A stretch of DNA of 64,000 nt from Conchocele bisecta. Lineage: Eukaryota; Mollusca; Bivalvia; Lucinida; Thyasiridae. The stretch is taken from NCBI GenBank assembly GCA_029237695.1, contig CM055268.1, positions 49,556,418-49,620,417 on the forward strand, written 5' to 3'. A program made the translations under genes and the position numbers. Below, in pieces: positions 61,401 through 64,000 of this stretch. Each line of letters opens with the position of its first letter. Within the stretch, counting starts at the first letter, position 1. Below the pieces are notes generated by a model, which worked only from the letters and a program-made list of their open reading frames with translations, did no database searches and had not been told where the DNA came from.

Positions 61401-64000
61401 ATGTGTTACACTTTATATCCTCTCTATTAATAATGATATTGACGGGTAAGAACATAACACTATACATTGAAGTGCTTATATACTTGAATTACATTGAACC
61501 TCTCTATACCGGACACCCTATGAGGTTCCGAGTGTGTCCGGTTTAGAGAGTTTCCACTGAAGTACATAGGGAGTCCGGTTTAGAGAGGTTCAACTGAGGT
61601 CTCTAATGTGTTCGGTTTAGAGAATATGAGGTCCCTACGGTGTCCGGTTTAGAGAGGTTCCACTGAGGTCCCTAGTGTGTCCGTTGGACACACTAGGGAC
61701 CTCAGTGGAACCTCTCGACACATTGACCATGTGGTCACTATGGATTTTGTCCAGGTAAGGTGGCCGCGAAAGTTGGATATGGTTTTGAGAGATTCAACTG
61801 AGGTCCCTGGGATGTCCGGTTTAGAGAGTTTCCACTGAGATCCGTAATGCGTTCGGTTAGAGAGCTTCCACTGTACATGATGGTGTATATTTGTAGGCCG
61901 TGCTGACCCACAACAGCTCGGTAGACAAACAGTCCGTCACGTTAACGTGGATCGCCCCGCCAGGTGCCGCCGGTCACGTGGTATTCAGGTACGTCGCCGG
62001 CAGACTGGATATAGTGTTATAGCCGTACAGACGAACATATACATTCGTACATTCATATGAAGGCACACTGAAGCCCAGCCACAGTAATTGCTTGTTAGAA
62101 GCATATCTGTTGTTTCGCTTCTGAAGCCTGATATCGATCTGTATTGCTTGTTAGAAGTATGGCCGTTGTTTCATTGATGATGTGGAATGCCAGTGCAGAT
62201 CCTGCGGATGTACAGGCTGATCTTGGGCTGCACTGATCGCAAAACCCATAAGCCACATATCTCCAGCCACTGTCACATATACACTTTGTACATCTATTTG
62301 AATGCATACAGAAATTCAGCCATTGGAAAATAATTACAACAGCTACTGCAGGTGAAATATTTGTTGAAATACCTTGCACTTCTGGTCTTATTTTGTATTG
62401 TACTGAAATGAGCTATATTTGGGTATCTGTACACACCATTTCTCGTAATTATATAATGCACGGCAATTGTACAATATTTGTATTGTCTATATTTTATGTT
62501 CATACTATTAAATGGTTATATAGGCGCTAATTAAGCATTAATTTTCTATACTATATCACCACGCGTGATTTCGTGAATTTATAGCATCTTTTCCAAGGAT
62601 TGAATGAGATGTGATGAATATACAAATGACACTTCAAATATATAGAGGCTATTCATATTCATGCAACTAATATGACATGCATGCTCATCGAGTGGTGTGA
62701 AATGCTCATGTTTCCCTCGTGAAATATGGACATTTCACACAAATCGCTTAACGCATCGAGTGGTGTGAAATGCTCATGTTTCCCTCGTGAAATATGGACA
62801 TTTCACACAAATCGCTTAACGTATATGTTGTATTCGTTGCAAAATATGAATATTTTATTTATTATATACCTCACCCAGCATTAGTCAGTACTAATATTTC
62901 ATCGGAAGATATTTATTTCATCGTAAAACTATGTATTTCATGGATAGGTACAATTAAAACACCTTTACTGCTATGTATTCTGGTGTCTGGATAATACCGT
63001 TCCCCATACACTCAAATTAACCACTTCAGAGCACTTTCCCAATGTTTGCAAACAGTGTAGATCCAGATGAGCCGGCTCGTAACGAGCCGTCTCATCCGGA
63101 TCTGCACTATTTGTTGATACATTCTTATTTTTGACCCTTGTATGATTAATGGAATACACGTAGTTAAAATGGATACATGGAGGAGTCCATACCAGGGGTG
63201 AAAGGATTAAACACAAACCGTGCCAAAAGTTACGACTACGTTTCCAGAGTGACGTTCGTGCAGTCGTTCACCAACTACTGGGTGGCCATCAACTCGCCCG
63301 TCGTCTACGATGGCGTGTCACGCGACCTGAGCATGATGCAGGTGTTCAGCCTCCAGTCACCGACGAGTCAGACGTGTATGTCGGGGAGCGCCGCGACAAC
63401 GGCAGCCGTCAACACCACGGTGGCTACATCACCACCCACCACCACCACGGTCCCTACCACCACCACCACTACACCCACCACCACCACCACTACATCGCCT
63501 ACCACCACACCAACCACAACCACACCCACTACAACCACACCCACCACTACGACGCCGTCTACCACTACCACAACCACTACTGTACCCACGACAACGACGA
63601 CAGTGGCCACGACCACGACTACTGCATCGACCACAACTGCTGAACCAACGACCACATTTGTCTCGTGGTCGTCAACAGACTACTGGGCAGACTGGTGGGA
63701 AACGACGACAGGTGGGCTACCGGCGATAGAATCCACGCCCCTAAATCCAACAACAACAGGCCGAACTACTACAACCACAACTCCACCACCTACAACAACA
63801 TCGACAAAAGCCACACCACCACCACCAACAACAACTACAAAAGCTACAACTACAACAACAAAGGCCACAACAACAACAGCTACAACTACTACAACATCAG
63901 CAACCACAACGAGCACGACAACGACTCCGCCCACGACAACCACCACTACACCTACCACTACTACAACTATCCCGAGCACTGCTCCGACCACAACAGTTCC
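58283..64000 (+). CDS. Secreted Reeler-domain protein with Thr-rich mucin-like region (5' end, continues past the window)
   Basis: Exons 58260-58484 (ATG 58283), 60817-60956, 61897-61988 and 63248-64000+ join in phase through GT/AG introns; at least 395 codons without a stop. Residues 1-23 are a hydrophobic signal peptide. Residues 24 to about 188 fit a Reeler domain: YSTGAPTAACGDMTPGHGYP, LVEVSKTQYSPNERIYV, FKGFMIQPRS, SVTLTWIAPPAG, VVFRVTFVQSFTNYWV. Cysteines are at about 33, 73, 110 and 188. From about residue 193 the chain is nearly all Thr with Pro, Ser and Ala (a likely O-glycosylated mucin-like stalk), broken by one Trp/Asp island, SWSSTDYWADWWETT. Reeler domains occur in reelin, spondin/defence-type secreted proteins and ferric-chelate-reductase-like membrane proteins (Reeler-DOMON-cytochrome b561). 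The part that would decide lies right of the window. Secreted or surface location is inferred. Confidence 0.85.
58498..58680. mobile_element. Family K foldback
   Basis: AATGAGACGTGCCGTATGAT / GGACATTTGCGTAATTTCAT pairs with ATGAAATTACGCAGATGTCC / AATCACATGGCTTGTCTCC. 14 bp after the Reeler exon 1 donor. Confidence 0.75.
58744..58970. mobile_element. Family A foldback MITE
   Basis: GGGGCGTATGACCAGTGTAG (left arm short), TGCGGATGCACAGGCTGATC core, CCCCATTTGTCCGGTCACAG right. Confidence 0.7.
59040..59320. repeat. Dispersed repeat ending in GACGGACGGACGG
   Basis: AAATTGCCATTCAAACTAAA and AAATCGCCTCTAAAGGCC, then AACGTGACAGACGGACGGAC then GGAAAAACGGACGGACACC. The end is shared with 57264-57330. 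Confidence 0.5.
59936..60285. mobile_element. pogo/Tigger-like MITE flanked by TA, containing a family E-like hairpin
   Basis: CAGTCGAACCTCCCCAAACG left, GTAGAGAGGTTGCACTG right, TA on both sides. The interior 60020-60200 is a family E-like foldback (AAAATTGCCGTCTGCTGTTG, core TTTCCATTGGAAATGATTCT). CAGT..CCTC ends with TA duplication are typical of pogo/Tigger elements. Confidence 0.7.
60350..60770. repeat. Diverged direct repeats (GTTCTATGTTAATTGTTTGT) around a hairpin
   Basis: GTTCTATGTTAATTGTTTGT (or close) with AAGATATAG..ATCTAA recurs three to four times. Between the last two is a hairpin at about 60640-60712, TTGCAATCTACTCCCGTACA with its complement. Ends 47 bp before Reeler exon 2. 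Confidence 0.65.
60817..60956 (+). CDS. Reeler gene exon 2
   Basis: Acceptor TTCATTCCAG, first two bases complete Val68; RIRACGQSRFKGFMIQPRS to TRHECVRSG. Donor GTGAGT at 60957, phase 0. Its 3' end and donor region are echoed twice downstream (60985-61070). Confidence 0.85.
60985..61070 (+). repeat. Two echoes of the Reeler exon 2 end in the next intron
   Basis: TTCCTCAGTGGCACGCAGCA / CGAGTGTATTCGCTCGGGGT at 60989 and GTCAGGGGCACGCGGCACGA / GTGTGTTCGCTCC at 61037 repeat the exon end GTCAGGGGCACACGGCACGA / GTGTGTCCGCTCGG at 60920. A G-run of about 13 lies between (60973-60985). Confidence 0.85.
61494..61875. repeat. Repeated pogo/Tigger-like ends (GTCCGGTTTAGAGAGGTTCC), about 7 copies
   Basis: Units of about 40-60 bp, GTGTCCGGTTTAGAGAGGTT / CCACTGAGGTCC, mostly in one orientation, with one inverted piece at 61680-61715. 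Just upstream of Reeler exon 3. Confidence 0.8.
61897..61988 (+). CDS. Reeler gene exon 3
   Basis: Acceptor TATATTTGTAG, donor GTACGT at 61989, phase 2. AVLTHNSSVDKQSVTLTWIA, then PPAGAAGHVVF; the SVTLTW.AP motif is characteristic of Reeler domains. Confidence 0.88.
62080..62283. mobile_element. Family A foldback MITE, partial
   Basis: GTAATTGCTTGTTAGAAGCA, AGTGCAGATCCTGCGGATGT, GCCACATATCTCCAGCCACT; left end missing. Confidence 0.65.
62686..62821. repeat. 68-bp exact direct duplication
   Basis: CATCGAGTGGTGTGAAATGC / TCATGTTTCCCTCGTGAAAT / ATGGACATTTCACACAAATC / GCTTAACG occurs twice with no difference seen. Each unit is itself palindromic (GTGTGAAATG / CATTTCACAC). A related sequence is at 25520-25560. 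Confidence 0.9.
62998..63210. mobile_element. Family G element
   Basis: GTAGATCCAGATGAGCCGGC / GAGCCGTCTCATCCGGATCT core, right end AGGGGTGAAAGGATTAA; left end decayed. Ends 37 bp before Reeler exon 4. Confidence 0.65.
63248..64000 (+). CDS. Reeler gene exon 4 (end of Reeler, Thr-rich region), open at window end
   Basis: Acceptor CGTTTCCAG; the first base completes Arg145, then VTFVQSFTNYWVAINSPVV. After Cys188 come over 190 codons dominated by ACC, ACA, ACG and ACT with Pro/Ser/Ala. Threonine codon choice is mixed, so selection for Thr rather than simple slippage of one codon is likely. No stop up to 64000. Confidence 0.85.

Noticed and set aside
63368..63991. Val/Gly-rich frames on the - strand and a His/Tyr-rich frame on the + strand
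   Set aside because: Shadows of the ACN-rich coding exon of the Reeler gene. The in-phase Thr-rich frame is supported by exon junctions.

Overview
This is nuclear DNA from an animal, very probably a bivalve mollusc. Genes are split into short exons of about 70-205 bp with GT/AG junctions, and introns reach several kb. Almost all remaining sequence is made of palindromic MITEs, tRNA-like SINEs, minisatellites and an L1-like LINE relic. The mollusc assignment is an inference from the style of the repeats, such as SINE tails ending in TTAAACCC plus CACTC runs or in AAACAAAC runs. No bacterial, phage, plasmid or CRISPR content was seen.

Layout. (1) 1-6334, + strand: the last four exons of a SASS6 (SAS-6 centriole cartwheel protein) gene whose 5' part lies left of the window. 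(2) 6335-17774: intergenic, with MITEs, SINEs, a 0.7 kb polyA-tailed tRNA-headed retroposon and a dead L1-like LINE 3' end on the - strand. (3) 17775-35203, + strand: a complete IFT52 gene (IFT-B core subunit). Its 12 coding exons join in phase to 435 codons plus stop, close to the 437 residues known for the human protein. Intron 8 begins with a roughly 2 kb array of about 31 copies of a 65 bp unit made from the exon 8 end plus its splice donor. (4) 35204-57876: about 22 kb with no supportable gene, filled with nested foldback elements, SINEs and tandem repeats. (5) 58260-64000, + strand: the 5' end of a secreted Reeler-domain protein with a signal peptide, one Reeler domain over four exons and a Thr/Pro-rich mucin-like stretch that runs off the right edge.

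SASS6 and IFT52 sit head to tail and both serve the centriole/cilium. SAS-6 sets the nine-fold cartwheel of the centriole, and IFT52 links IFT-B subunits that build the axoneme from the basal body. The Reeler protein looks unrelated to them.

The most notable observations are the exon-derived donor-site minisatellite in IFT52 and a small parallel case beside Reeler exon 2; two MITE families flanked by 3-bp CTG/CAG duplications, read from nested insertions; TTAA-flanked families; and hairpin cores shared by elements whose ends differ. These last suggest modular exchange of palindrome centres.
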